From Amoebidium appalachense (Eukaryota > Ichthyosporea), in assembly GCA_963693365.1 (NCBI GenBank), contig CAVNZM010000006.1, positions 4,774,001 through 4,838,000 on the forward strand: DNA of 64,000 nt, given 5' to 3'. A program made the position numbers and the translations under genes. The notes under the pieces are model-generated. The model was given only the letters and a program-made list of their open reading frames with translations. It was not told the origin of the DNA and made no database searches. Shown in pieces: positions 1 to 42,638 of the stretch (its first letter is position 1; each line of letters begins with the position of its first letter).

Positions 1-174
1 CATGGGAGAACACTCTTAGGAGAACACTCTTCGGGGATTTTTTATACCATCACCATGGTAGTCCCGAGTTACAGTACACAAAGGGTGAGATATTGCCTTT
101 AAAGTGGTCATGTGTGTTTCCAATCCTTACCAGGGCCCCACGCGGCCGAAGCCTCCCCATCCCTCCCTCATGCA

Positions 175-210
<36 letters not shown>

Positions 211-584
211 TTCCCCCACCGCCCCTCCTCCCTCCCTCTTCCCCCTTTCTCCCCCCCCCAAAAAATAATATAATAAAAATAAAAATAAAGAAGTCATGCA
301 TTTTATTTTTGTGTGTGTTTATGTGTGTGTGTCTGTGCCACTTGAAGAATGGTTGTGGTTGTGGTGGTGGTGGTTTGAGTGGGTTTGGGGTCTTATTTTT
401 TTTTTTTTTTTTTTTTTTTTTGTGGGGAGGGGGAGGGGGGGGGGGGGGGGGGGGGTTCGGAAGGGGTGAAAGAGGTAGTAGTGGCCTGAGATGAGGAGTC
501 CCCCCTCCCCCCCCCCCTCCCCCCATTGAGATGCTTTCCTGCCCTGTTATAATAACAGTACTAACGTAGCCAGAAAGAACTTAC
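1..584. repeat. Low-complexity left edge, no gene seen
   Basis: This stretch holds a run of about 35 C (176-210), a C/T-rich block followed by A-rich sequence (to about 290), and a T run followed by a G-rich run (about 396-457). Open frames here translate to poly-Pro, poly-Gly or poly-Lys and are not genes. If the minus-strand gene whose donor lies at 583-584 continues, this is its intron. Confidence 0.6.
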
Positions 585-1513
585 ATCTGTGAGCCTTCGG
601 CATGCACGGTGCCGGCAGGGTCTGTGCAGCGCACACTTGACGTGACGTCATCAAACAGGGCCTGGCAGGTCACGCTGGGCTGGGGCTGGCCAGAGGCGCA
701 GGTGAACTTGCTGTCGTCCACCTTGCAGGCGCTATTGTCGACACTATAATAGGGATTGTTATTTTTCAGTAATATCTTAACGTGTTTATTAGACGGGCAG
801 TGAAGCTCTCAGAAAAGTATGCCGTAAATACAGTATAAGGCGCATGCAGTTCTGCAACAATCGCTCACGGCTTCTGTTAAATTAACTGTTACATGTATAA
901 TATTAGCTCTAGATAAAACACTGTTAAAGTTTCATATCTACAATTTATCAAGGATAGTAACGCATAGACATAAGCTTAACAGCTGTGCCACACAGTACGT
1001 ACTGTAGAGCCACCAATGGTTACCGTACACCTGTTGACCATAAATTGGATGCAAATTTAAGGTTTCGTGTCTGACTCATGCCTTTGACCACATCGATCTC
1101 ATGTCCGTGCCCGTTATCATTATTATGCACTGCCCATGGTTCTCTCAATCACTGATGCAATTGAAAACAGAGTATGTACGTGCACCTACACAACTTCCAT
1201 GCAAGGCATTGACTCACCGGCTGCAAATGCCGGCCTTGGCATACGGGCACACGACAGCCGGGTCTTTCTTTGGGAAGTTCACCGGGTTGCAGCCACTGCA
1301 CTTACACCAGGAGGCAGGCACATCGGCACGTGTGCTCCGCCAGCAACCGTATGCACTGCTGTATGCGCTGGGTAGGCCACTGGCGGCACTCAACGCAGGT
1401 GGAGTACTGCCAGGCACAGATGGGGCGCCCCATGCAATGGATGTGACTGCACTTAGCACGGAAATGGTGCTCCACATCTTCGCGGTTGCAGACGTGTTTG
1501 TGCCAATTGCAAG
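585..1513 (-). CDS. Partial cysteine-rich protein gene, two exons, family not recognised
   Basis: Two minus-strand exons join in phase: 1513-1306 and 743-585. The first ends at a strong GTAAGT donor and the second at another GTAAGT donor, both in phase 2, so more exons follow beyond the left edge of what can be resolved. The first exon has a usable AG at 1514-1515 and about 68 codons rich in Cys and His (HVCNREDVEHHF, CSHIHC, CVEC). The second has 52 codons with four Cys (ACKVDD, KFTCASG, SVTCQ, VRCTD). Third codon positions are mostly G or C. Evenly spaced cysteines suggest a disulfide-bonded extracellular protein, or metal binding in the first exon; this is inference. An alternative first exon (1477-1218, starting MWSTISVLS, donor GTGAGT) joins the second exon in the same phase, so the reading frame of the upstream exon is not certain. 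No start or stop was found. Confidence 0.45.
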
Positions 1514-1925
1514 CTTAAGTGTAAGTGAATTGTGGTGTGGTGTATGAGTAAGGAGCTGTGATACATATAGCTCACCGTCAACATTGTCGATGTTTCGTCA
1601 CCTGCATGGTCTACAATTGGCGCGCGCGCACGTGGCATTTACGTCATGTGAACTGTAGTAGTGGCCAGGTCCCAGCTCCAGCTCTCGCGGCCGGTGTGCG
1701 CCGCGTGCACGTGACTCGGAAGGTCCACATATGCCCAGTGTAGTGGTTGTATTCTCTCTGCGAATTCACACATTCGGCCTCTTCCGGTTATATGTACAAT
1801 GGTGTCCATATGCATGCCATTATAATGTTAGTATCATCGTATGTGCACGCACACGTGCGTGCGCACCATAGCCATATGCATTGACTATGATAATGGCATG
1901 CATACATGTACATATGCACACCGAT

Positions 1926-2252
1926 ATGTCCGGAGGAGGCAGGGATTCAAAAATATATTCGAATATGGAAGCCAGCCGGAGCCACAACCGTTCTGTGTCC
2001 ACCGTTGAACCCGGCATGTGCACAGCCTGCGGCCGAGGACCTGCCCTGACCTGCCCGATATGCCGTCCCACCTGGTCGAATTCATCTAGATCCAGATCTA
2101 TTCACACTATTCTAAGCTTCTCATTGGTCGATCTTTCATTTTTAGATTGGTGGATCTACAACATCAAAGGAAGCCGTTGGAAGGGGGCAAAAAAAGCAAT
2201 CAGAATCTCAGGTCTTCCCTGGTCTTTGCAAGCGGTTCTGCCAGGCTGTTGA
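1926..2252 (+). CDS. Doubtful ORF with a CxxC...CxxC pattern
   Basis: An open frame contains MCTACGRGPALTCPICRPTW, two CxxC pairs about seven residues apart, resembling the first half of a zf-HIT or other small zinc-binding module. The expected downstream Cys/His ligands are absent and the rest of the frame looks non-coding. No splice structure was found. It may be a chance ORF or one exon of an unseen gene. Confidence 0.13.
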   Translation: MSGGGRDSKIYSNMEASRSHNRSVSTVEPGMCTACGRGPALTCPICRPTWSNSSRSRSIHTILSFSLVDLSFLDWWIYNIKGSRWKGAKKAIRISGLPWSLQAVLPGC

Positions 2253-3377
2253 GCATGATTGAGGTGATCGACGGCTCTGTATTTTTTTTTTTTTTACAAC
2301 CCACTTATCCGCCAAAACGGAGATGTGGCGTACTCGAGCTCCGCTCAATGTATATATCTTTAGGACGGGCGAGATCTAGGCGCGCGAACGCGGGCCAATC
2401 ATCCGCGTGTGTTGCCGCTTGCGGCGCCTGCAGTCTCCGAGTGCAGTGGCCACGTTGCGGTGTACTGTGTATTGTGACATGTATGTGCTCGTGAAACTGC
2501 GAAACACTGAGTGCCGTGGGATATGTCGTATTTGTTAATTTTAGAGTTTCAAGATATATATTCGGGGTATCGATGTTTTGTAATGACTCATGATGATGAT
2601 AATCCAGAGGTGTTAACAAGCTTGTCAGGGACTCATCCGGATCCGGAGCCCGGAATACGCACGCAATGTAAAAAGTACCAAAAATGCTGCCGATGCACTG
2701 ATGAGTGATGACCACGTGCCTCAGATGCAGAGCTCCGTCCTGCAGGCTGAGGGCTATTAATACATTCGGAATCCGGTTTCCTTACAATCAATCTAGATCT
2801 TGATGTATACTGACACGTCAATACTAGCATGTACTTACATATATATTCTGTACTCACGTGCACATACAGACACTAGTGATCATGATCATGTGACGTGCTC
2901 CGCCCTGCCATGTTTGGACGGGGCAAGTGAAGCTAATTAGCCATGACATTCTATTTCTAATTTCGTTAGTATGTCGTTATTATTATAATTACTAACTTTG
3001 CCCTTTCTTATTAGGCTGATCCCTGGCGCTGTTGCAGCATAGAATGCCTGTACTAGTATTTTTTGCCATGATCATGTGCAGGGGAGGGGTTCTTGTAAAG
3101 AGGTAGGAATTCCTACAGTTTTCCTCGCCTTGGTGCAGAAAGTGTAATTGATTACTCCCCCCCCCCCCCCCCCCCCCCCCCCCCTTCCTCCGTACCCCCA
3201 GCCCTTTCCCGCGATATCGATCGCGATGACTCAACTCCAGCCCTGTATTCCGGATTCTGTGAGATTTCCTGTGACCTTCTTGATCACTCTTGATAGATCA
3301 CAGATGTTCCCCCGTGATATGTCATCCTCTAGCTTGCAACTAAACGCTACTTTAGCTCCACAACTTCGATCCCTCCT

Positions 3378-3429
<52 letters not shown>

Positions 3430-3639
3430 ACATAGCTATTGATCACTATAGTCTGCAAATTTCTCTCCTGTATGTATGCATTGTTTACCTGTGTGATCAT
3501 GATTACATGTCTTCAGAGCTTGCAGATATTTTCGGCAATGGTTAGAACCCTTTCCGCCTTTTTTCCTTCTCATCGAACTTCTAGTATGAAATTGTTCAGA
3601 GCCGGGGCTTGTAAAGTAAAGAAAAATCTCTATAATCAA

Positions 3640-4290
<651 letters not shown>

Positions 4291-4424
4291 GTGTGTGTAT
4301 CCTGACAGTTTGTCAGTGTGCACGTGGGAGATCTCACAGTACTACTGAAGAATTCGAAAGTCCGAGTTGGTGACCTAATTATGTGTTGCTGTGCACATGT
4401 CCTCGTTTGATCGCTTTTCAATCA

Positions 4425-4806
4425 CACACACACATGTGTGTGTGTGTGTGTTTGTGTTATGTGACATACTGTGTGTGTGTGCGTGCACGTGTACGTGTGT
4501 GCACATGTGTGTGTGTCCGAGTGCGTGTGTGCCTGTCTGTGTGTGTGTGTGCGCGCGCGTGTGTCTGTGTCTGTGTGTGTATGCGCGCGCGCGCGTTTTT
4601 TGTGTGTGTGTATGTACATGTGTACATGTTGCAACGTGTGGCGTGTGTGCGTGTGTGTGTGCGGGGCCGTATACACTGTGAGCGGGTTTCTGTCTGCGTG
4701 TGTGCACGTCTGTCTTCTTTGGGTGGGCGTTTTTTTTTGTTTTTTTTTACTTCGAGAGGAGAAGGGGGGGGGGGGGGGGGGGGGGGGGGGGGAGGGGGGG
4801 GGGGGA
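4425..4806 (+). repeat. (TG)n tract followed by T and G runs
   Basis: An interrupted (TG)n array with GCGCGC blocks runs to about 4660 and is followed, after a short T-rich stretch, by a G run at 4767-4806. No coding potential. Confidence 0.85.
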
Positions 4807-5339
4807 CGGGGGGAGGGAATGTGACAAAAGGCATGAGCTAGGTGATGGTTACAGTATACCCAAACGGCACATGAATTGCCAGTCTTGCATACGCGCCTGC
4901 ACCGTACAACTAATAATATTGCTGCAATGGACCTTGCATGAACAGGAACTCGTGGCAGCGTTTACATCTCATGCAGTGTCCATAAGCGGGGTTCTGTTCT
5001 TAAAATCGTTGTTTCAATGCATTTTTGGACAAGGTTTTGTCACCGTATGGCACGGGGGGCAAGGAGGAAACATGTACACGTGTAGTGTACCCCCGGAGGC
5101 TGACACAGGCTGACATGCGGATAATTTCTCGGACCAATCAAATGGGCTAGTGAATAGGGATTCTTCCAACAGCCAATCCTTGCTAGCCTACGGAGGAGAG
5201 CAAAATTAGTTCACCAATCATTGCACTGGAATGCACAGTGGAATGAACTCAGTCAACCTTGGCAAACCCTTGCAGAAAAGAACACAGGTAAGAAAGGACA
5301 AACTGAACTTCGATCACAATATGTCTCCATAAAACAACA

Positions 5340-5873
5340 CTATGAGCTTACGAAACATACCCTGTAGCTGTCACATCCTAGCCACTTCCTCTCCGCACTT
5401 CGTGTGACAGAACACGCTGTATTCGATCTTGCCTTACTATGAATCATAGCAAGCGAACGACACCTGCGTTTCACCGTAATGTCAACTACTTTGAAAGCTA
5501 GTTTATCCGCGCTATGATTAAAAACCAATAAGATCAGTACAGTCGAGAGCAATGACTTTAGTAAACTATTAGTGCTCTTCTCTGTTGTTGGAGTAGCCGC
5601 GAGTTTAGGCGGTATCTGTGTCCCCTCGGGTTTTACAGGAGGACGGGAGTAAAGAAGCAAGAAAGAACCCAAACTTCCTTCGACAATCGTTTCCGCAGTT
5701 GGTGGCACAAGCGCCCTCACTGTTACGTAAAAGGTAAGGTTTGTGTTGAAAATGTAGTTGATGAGTCCGGCAATTGAGTTTGTTTTTGAAAGATTGTGCA
5801 AAGTGAATGTTGGGATAAGTAGACGGGACACAGCCGAGTCATGGCCAGCACCCACTCGTGCACACACAGGCAC
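5340..5873 (-). CDS. Unrecognised ORF upstream of the mannosidase, doubtful
   Basis: A minus-strand frame of up to 177 codons in ordinary, non-repetitive sequence. Its central part includes one hydrophobic stretch (SLLKSLLSTVLILLVF) after a Pro/Thr-rich segment. A possible acceptor lies inside it (TTTTACGTAACAG, about 5715-5727), so only the downstream part may be coding. No family was recognised and no partner exon was found. A chance ORF is as likely. Confidence 0.15.
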   Translation of the reverse strand: MPVCARVGAGHDSAVSRLLIPTFTLHNLSKTNSIAGLINYIFNTNLTFYVTVRALVPPTAETIVEGSLGSFLLLYSRPPVKPEGTQIPPKLAATPTTEKSTNSLLKSLLSTVLILLVFNHSADKLAFKVVDITVKRRCRSLAMIHSKARSNTACSVTRSAERKWLGCDSYRVCFVSS

Positions 5874-5954
5874 TCACGTGTGCACTCGCGGATGTGAACA
5901 AAAAAGTTCATCAAGGCTGCTGGTACACACAAAGATGAACAAAAGCTCGCAGAA

Positions 5955-6168
5955 ACGCATCCACACTCACAGATGCATGCAGGCCCACGTGCACACCCAT
6001 CCACACACCCATGCACACGAGAACACACCGCCACACACACACAAGAACACACAGGCACACCTACCCACACACACGCACACACACGCGCACACGCAAGCAC
6101 AGTCATACACCGGCGCAGACACACACACGCAACTGCACGTGCACGTAGACATGCACACACCCTTCCAA

Positions 6169-6216
<48 letters not shown>

Positions 6217-6275
6217 GCACACGCACACATCTATGCACACGAATACAACCACACATACACACTGACGCTCGCACA
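5955..6275 (+). repeat. (CA)n tract upstream of the mannosidase
   Basis: Interrupted CA repeats with a pure block at about 6170-6215. It lies about 1 kb before the mannosidase start codon. Confidence 0.9.
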
Positions 6276-6489
6276 CACGCACACAAACCTACAAAACACA
6301 CGCCTCACAAGCGCGCGTGCGGTAGCTGAGAGCGGCCTTATGAGATGCACACATTGCTGCATTCACCGCCGCATAGACACTGATACCAAAAACATCGTGT
6401 TGCGTGTCTAATGTGTTTCATATGTTCAACGCACTTCATACCTTTTTGAACTAGCATCTTAGCTTGCACATATGAATACCGTAACATTC

Positions 6490-7017
6490 CCCCTCCCCCC
6501 CCCCCCCCCAAAAAAAATAAAATAAAATAAAAAATAAAAAATAAAATAAAATAAAGCAAAACAAAATAAAATAAAAAAGAATGTCGGGAGGTAGCTCTTG
6601 CTCTCACCACGTTGCACCGTTTCTCGTAAAACTGCCACCCACCCAAGAATCCTGCATTTATTTCAACACCGATCACAAAAAACAATTTGATATGTTCAAA
6701 AGTTACATCATGCTTTAGTTTCATTTCTCCTGTAAGCAGCAGCGGCTGCTTATCTACACTGTCCCCTGCCAGCCCGCAGATCAACCAAGCTACTTCAATA
6801 GAAGCAAACCAAACTATCCTCCCCTCCCCCCCCGCCCCCCCCCTCCCCCTCCCTCCCCCTCCCCCCCCCCCCCCCCCCAAAAAAAAAAAAGGAGGGGGTG
6901 GGGGAGAGGGGGGGGGGGGGGGGGAAGGGAGAGGGGGGAGGGAGGGGGGAGAGAGGGGGAGGGGGGGGGCTGGGGGGCGGGGAGAGGGGGGTGCAAGAGA
7001 GAGGGAGGGGGGGGGGG

Positions 7018-7063
<46 letters not shown>

Positions 7064-7118
7064 GGGAGGGGGAGAGAGACAGAGAGAGAGAGAGAAAGAA
7101 AGAGAGAGAGGAAGAGAA
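6490..7118 (+). repeat. C/A, C/A/G and GA tracts before the mannosidase start
   Basis: A C run followed by A-rich sequence (about 6490-6580), ordinary sequence, then a C run, an A run, a G-rich block (about 6830-7018) and (GA)n (7019-7118). TATATA at 7125-7130, about 70 bp before the start codon, is a weak TATA-box candidate. Confidence 0.75.
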
Positions 7119-7199
7119 CCACCATATATACATCCCACCTGCTGCCTGAGCACTACTCTTACTTACATAATAATTCTCACCCGACAGATATTTCGAACC

Positions 7200-21460
<14,261 letters not shown>

Positions 21461-21467
21461 TATAAAA
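21461..21467 (+). promoter_or_regulatory. TATA box of the DUF389 gene
   Basis: TATAAAA in GTCCGGTTATAAAAACG, about 90 bp before a strong GTGAGT donor. A transcript starting near 21490 would carry a short non-coding exon (about 21490-21554) spliced to the acceptor at 22421-22423. Confidence 0.55.
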
Positions 21468-21489
21468 ACGAGTCAAGGTGCGCTTGGCC

Positions 21490-21554
21490 TCGGTTGGTGC
21501 ACGTTTCATGGAAAGTTTCTTACCCTTCGCGAATTGAAACTGAATCGTGGGAAG
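21490..21554 (+). other. Non-coding first exon of the DUF389 gene, with a short upstream ORF
   Basis: Ends GTGGGAAG followed by GTGAGT. The matching acceptor CTCTCTCTACACAG ends at 22423, and the coding exon then runs 22424-22559 with its start codon at 22465 after an in-frame TGA. An upstream ORF of nine codons (21508-21537, MESFLPFAN) lies in this exon and could limit translation. The 5' end is estimated. Confidence 0.45.
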
Positions 21555-22464
21555 GTGAGTGCTATATTCCCCTGTGCTTGCAAGAGCCCAATTCACCGGC
21601 CATTGCAGTGTTTTTTTTTTTTTTTTTTTTTTTTTTTGCGTTGCACGCCAGTGCGAGCTCCAGGTTATAATAATTTTGCAATTGCTGCATACAGTGGTGC
21701 GCAGCAGCCACGGGAAAACATATTGGAAAATTGAAACGGTGGTATTGGATTATATATTATATGATGGATCTTCTGTTTGCATGTATGTGGGCATTTATTT
21801 CTGTTTTGCAGATGGCCATGCCTTCTTTTTTATCCGTGCAACAATGTATGACTGTGGTGTCCCTATGTAATAGATAGGGACAGCGAGGAATCTCGTTAAT
21901 CCATTCATGCATGTTACATGCACGCTTGTGCGCACACACACACCGTCATACAAAACACACACACCATTACGCATATGCAGACACCTAAACACTGCGGCAG
22001 TGATTGTGCACACACAATAACTTCAGTCACCGTTTGTAATTGGGCTTACACACACAAACCAGCCTAACACCGTGTAGACAGTGTGGAACACAATCAACTA
22101 CATCCGGTAGGGGGTTTGTGTGGGTGTGTGTCTGCGGAAGGGCGGGTGGTGGGGGCGGGGGTGTTCAATGATGGTGAGTGTGCTTGGGGCAGTTTATGGC
22201 ATGTTACACCCTGCCAATCTGAGTGGTGCTGAGTTTCTGGAATTCGATGAACAAGACATTACAACTTAGCATTTTGTGAGCTCTGGAGTTGAGCTCTGCA
22301 GATTTTTATTATGGTTCCATTAGCGCCCTCTATCGAATCACACCTTGTCCCCTTCACACTCCTTGAAGCGCATTACAACTAAATGGATGTTTAAATGTTT
22401 GTTCTAGCACTCTCTCTACACAGAAAGATTCGATCCCATTGAGATTGCAAATTGAGTATCGAAG

Positions 22465-38538
<16,074 letters not shown>

Positions 38539-39302
38539 TTTGGATGCCCCAAATAGCCACTTGTAGCTAAATTTTTAACTTTCATTATATATTTTTCTAC
38601 TATCCGGTGAGAAGTGTGATGGAAAGCCAGGTGAGAACACTGCATATGCCAGATGTGCTGTTGCGGATTTTCAATACCGGACGTTTTCTTTTAAGTAGTT
38701 TTTTTTTTTTTTTTTTTTTTTTTTGGTTGGGGGGAGGGGGGGTTACACGGATAACAGTAACGTAGTATTAGTGAGATGAAAATAACTGGATGGTATATTC
38801 ATAACTATACATAGTTATAGGCTATTTGAATACTAACAAGTGAAATCGGTAATTAAAACTTTAATTTTTATAGTTTTTAACTTGCATACGAATTTGCCTG
38901 TCGCTTAAGGCACCTTAAGAAGATAGTGTGGTATTTATAAGAAATGCATTAGGAATGAAGTCATTTCATAGCTGGTAGAAATTTTGTGCGCCTACCAAAA
39001 ATATTTATAAAACAAACAAAAAGGTAGGAATACTCATAAATGCAAGAATTTCCACAGGGAACTGCCAAGTGGTCTATTCCGTCAGATAAACCTGTAGACA
39101 CAGGCTACTCAAAAATATACCAAATATTTATCATATATCTCATGAAGATGATAACTACAATACCGCCACTGTGCACGTGTATCGCGTGGATATGTGTGCG
39201 AAACAGATCGGGGGGAGGTGGCCGGGTCGTGGTGGTTACTTTGGAAGGGGGGAAGTGTTCGGGGGGACCCGGGGGAGGAGAGAAGGAACACATGATATGC
39301 GT

Positions 39303-39364
<62 letters not shown>

Positions 39365-39471
39365 ACACCCACCCACCCACCCACCTCCTCCCCTTCTCCT
39401 CTTTCGAGGTTCTTATCCGGAGTGATATTATCATGGGAGGACTGGTGTGGCATGGCTTTTTTTTTTTTTTT

Positions 39472-39502
<31 letters not shown>

Positions 39503-39503
39503 G

Positions 39504-39534
<31 letters not shown>

Positions 39535-40006
39535 AGGAGAGGGGGGGGGGAGGGGGAGGGGGGGGGAGGGGGGGGGGGAGGAAGGGGGGGGGGGGGAGGG
39601 GGGGGGGGGGGGGGGGAAGGGAGGGAGCGGGAGGAGGGATGGGAGAATATACACATGCATATTGTATACAATATGCACACGTACAGCCATGTGCATGCAG
39701 TAAGTAAATATCAAAAATGTGTCTGCAGCTGGTAGTAGCACCTGAAATTCAGAAGCCTTGTTTGGTTCTGCAGCTAAAATATTAAAACCCTCCAAAAAGT
39801 AGGAATATTATGAAACAATAAAAGAAAGTAAGAATTAAAGCCTGTTCAAGTGGGTTTTGGTTTGGAAAAGGTGCCGACATCACACACGTGTACACGTACG
39901 TCACACACGTGGATATGTCACACACACATACACACGCACATGTGCACACACACACAGTGTCACACACGCACACCGTAACACACGCACGCACGCACGCACA
40001 CACACA

Positions 40007-40079
<73 letters not shown>

Positions 40080-40335
40080 ACACACAGTGACACACCACCG
40101 ACTATGGGCCACGGCCCTCTGAACAGCAGAGGGCATGGTCACAACCAATCAGGTACGTGTCTAAACATAGCGCTCAATCAAATGCCTGGCAAGATGTAGT
40201 CATGATCCGGCTATCAAACAATCTTAATCATATAAAACATAAGTTAGTTGGTTCTTTAAAGCTTAAAAATCCATATAGACAATATCATTGGTCGCTAAGC
40301 ATCATTCTATTGCCAACGGCAACACACTGCCGCCC

Positions 40336-40343
40336 TATATAAA
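40336..40343 (+). promoter_or_regulatory. TATA box candidate
   Basis: TATATAAA within CGCCCTATATAAAGCCG, with an inverted CCAAT (CATTGGTC) about 50 bp upstream. Downstream are only short ORFs (for example MGRIWLPVLL at about 40407). No gene was rebuilt from it, so it may belong to a small or non-coding transcript or be chance. Confidence 0.3.
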
Positions 40344-40479
40344 GCCGATCCACATATGCATTCATTTCTCCCTCGCCGGCGTCAAGAACAGGAGTGGCAG
40401 GCATGCCATGGGCCGGATTTGGTTGCCGGTCCTCCTATAAAGAGCACCGCTCAAGAAACCACTGGACGGCTATACCGTA

Positions 40480-41010
40480 CCCAAATACCCAAACCCAAAC
40501 CTAGATTTTAAACCCAGATGTCACGCATGCGGCATGACCGCCACTTCTCATCACGCCTATTAATAAATAATAAAGTATACTATAATAAAGCATTATAAAG
40601 GATATGGATATTTATGTTGCGTAATATAAAAATATTTTAAGCCGAAAATGTACCAGAAATTTACTTAAAGCCTTAGTTCTTGGCGTTTTCTTGCTTCTTC
40701 TTGTTGTCACCTGAAGATTTGGGTTTGGGTTTGGGAATCTAGAAGACCCCCCTCCCCCCCCCCCCCCCCCCCCCCCCCTCTAGATTCCTATCTCAAACCC
40801 AGATTTTGAACCGTGAACCCAAATTACCTGCCATATTTGGAAAAGATGTGCTATCAAAGAGGCGTTTTTCTAAGTCATATAATATTCAGGTGCTCGATGG
40901 TGATCTCTGGCATATCCGACCACGCGATGATTGGTAGCAGATAGAAACGCAATATTTCGCTATCCAATAGACCGTCAATACTAATCTGGATTTGGGTTTG
41001 GGTATTTGGG
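40480..41010. mobile_element. Foldback element candidate with CCCAAA terminal inverted repeats
   Basis: CCCAAATACCCAAACCCAAA at 40480-40499 is exactly inverted at 40991-41010, and the similarity extends weakly on both sides (TATACC outside, AGATT inside). The interior has another inverted pair, TTTGGGAATCTAGA (about 40731) and TCTAGATTCCTATCTCAAAC (about 40779), around a C run. No transposase gene is present; it would be non-autonomous. Confidence 0.55.
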
Positions 41011-41051
41011 CGGGGTATACATAGTCGCCCACTCCCTCCTACCCGTCTCCT

Positions 41052-41147
41052 ATGGCCACGGGCTCCGGCAAGTGGCAGGCAGCGGCAGCGATGGCACAGC
41101 AAGCGGACGGCGCTGTGCATCTCCCGAAGGTTGTGGTGCTAGTTTAG
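41052..41147 (+). CDS. Short ORF, possible first exon, unrecognised
   Basis: MATGSGKWQAAAAMAQQADG and 11 further residues, with G/C-rich third positions, just downstream of the foldback element. AAGGTTGTGG inside it could be a weak donor like the GTTGGT donor of the mannosidase. No partner exon was found. Confidence 0.2.
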   Translation: MATGSGKWQAAAAMAQQADGAVHLPKVVVLV

Positions 41148-41830
41148 TTTAATTTCAAATGAAATGGAACACACGTGCGACTTTGCGAGTATTACAAGTT
41201 CTGCTAGAATCTTTACTGGCTATACCAGATACCTTTTTAGTTTTGTAAGTCATAGTGGGTGTTTCTAGATGGCCGTGGTCATAGTGTAACTTGACTATCT
41301 CGAATCTTCAAAGTTGGTACAGAAGTAACTACGTGACTCAAACTGACCACACGTTAAGTTCAAGTTAATGAGCATAGGTAGGGAAGGATTTTACAATAAA
41401 CGGTATATACCGTCCTTACACGTGTCTGGAGCCGTCTGCAAGCATACTTACTCGACCTGCCTTCTCTTGATCTGCCCCGTATGAATTTCCTCAACCACCC
41501 TCCTAAACTCCCCTTTCCCCGTCTCTTTGTGTGGAATTCCTATCCCCATTCTTCTCCTTCCAAATTCTGCTGCACTTGTGTTGTGCCGTTGTCACTTTGA
41601 ACTTCGTATTCTTCGAATCGTAATTAACACACTCTACAGCCCATCCCTGTGTTTTATCTGTCATATATGTAATCATCGTTAAATGTGTATGTCACTTTGT
41701 ATGACGTAACACATCCCCCCCCCCCCCCCCCCCCCCCCCCCTTCCCCCCAACCCCTTTTACAAGCTGCCCCTCCCCTGCGGCCTACGTGCACAAACCCTT
41801 CTCACCATAACATTCTCTTTGCAAGACCTG

Positions 41831-41971
41831 TTAGCCCCAAGCCCGGGCACAATCAGGAAATTGAACCGTGCAGTTGCCCCTGTAGTATTTCACATACCGG
41901 CATCTAAATCTCTTCACCTGCACCCACGCCGCACAAAGACAGACCAAGGCAACAAGGATACAGTATGACAT
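41831..41971 (-). CDS. Candidate 46-residue secreted cysteine-containing peptide
   Basis: The ORF starts MSYCILVALVCLCAAWVQ, a good signal-peptide core, then KR, then a 27-residue basic segment with three Cys ending at a stop codon. Secretion and possible dibasic cleavage after VKR are inferred. Alternatively the CAG before GTGAAG is an exon end (AWVQ followed by a donor) and this is only the first exon of a longer gene on the minus strand; in that case the tail is intron. No known family was recognised. Confidence 0.3.
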   Translation of the reverse strand: MSYCILVALVCLCAAWVQVKRFRCRYVKYYRGNCTVQFPDCARAWG

Positions 41972-42453
41972 GTGTTTCGATCGTGCTCTAATCACACACA
42001 CACGTACACACACGCATGCACACACACATCTGCACGCTCGCGCGCACGCGTATGGGCACACAGAACCGACGTTACACTGTGCTTTTGGATGCAGGGGAGT
42101 TTGCCAATATCGTTACGGGTATATGTAAAAGAATGTTTGACTTACCTGATGACCGCACCCTACAGCAGTAAATCTCTGTAACATGACCGACTGGTAGGTT
42201 TTGTTTGTCAGATGATAAAAAATAAAGGTAAAAAAAGGCACCTTGAGTAGCTTTAGTGGGAAAAGTGGGTCAGCCAGTTTAACAAGTACTTTTTAGCCCT
42301 TACTAAATTAAATGATGTTATGTTCAAGTAATGATGTATGTAGTCGTGTATATGTTCAACTTAGTAAAGGTGTAATAAGTGACATTCAAAAGACTGTGTT
42401 GATTGCCTTGGGGATGGGGAGAGTATACGATTTAAAGGTGGTGTAGAGAATCC

Positions 42454-42638
42454 TCAATAGGGAAAAGTGATGGCATCCTTGTAGGGTTGTCCACAGACCG
42501 GGTTGAGGAAAACCGATATCATCATGTGCGTAATTCCGACCCCATTCTTCCGAAATTCGTCGTCGACAACTACAAGCACTTCCCTGTGAATGTCCCCATT
42601 ATCGTTTGCGTTTACCGCACAGGGGCTCCGATCGATAG
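42454..42638 (-). CDS. Probable terminal exon of an unrecognised minus-strand gene
   Basis: After the pyrimidine-rich acceptor CTCCCTCCCCCCTAG, an open frame of 61 codons runs to TGA at 42454: IDRSPCAVNANDNGDIHREV, then a Val/Asp-rich stretch, ending MISVFLNPVCGQPYKDAITF and PY. It is not repeat-derived and has a natural amino-acid mix. It begins with two bases of a split codon, so a phase 1 exon must precede it at higher coordinates; none was identified with confidence. Confidence 0.35.

Larger units (their letters stand above)
38539..41830. other. Intergenic region, mainly AT-rich, with repeats
   Basis: No confident gene. Contains a T run joined to Gs (38698-38745), a 60-base C run (39305-39364), a T run joined to G-rich DNA (39458-39616), a 22-bp palindrome TGCATATTGTATACAATATG plus CA (39656-39677), (CA)n (40010-40075), a TATA box candidate (40336-40343), a foldback element and a C run (41713-41741). 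Confidence 0.6.

Noticed and set aside
40480-41010. Internal telomere
   Set aside because: Only a few TTTGGG units are present and they are arranged as inverted ends, not a tandem array.
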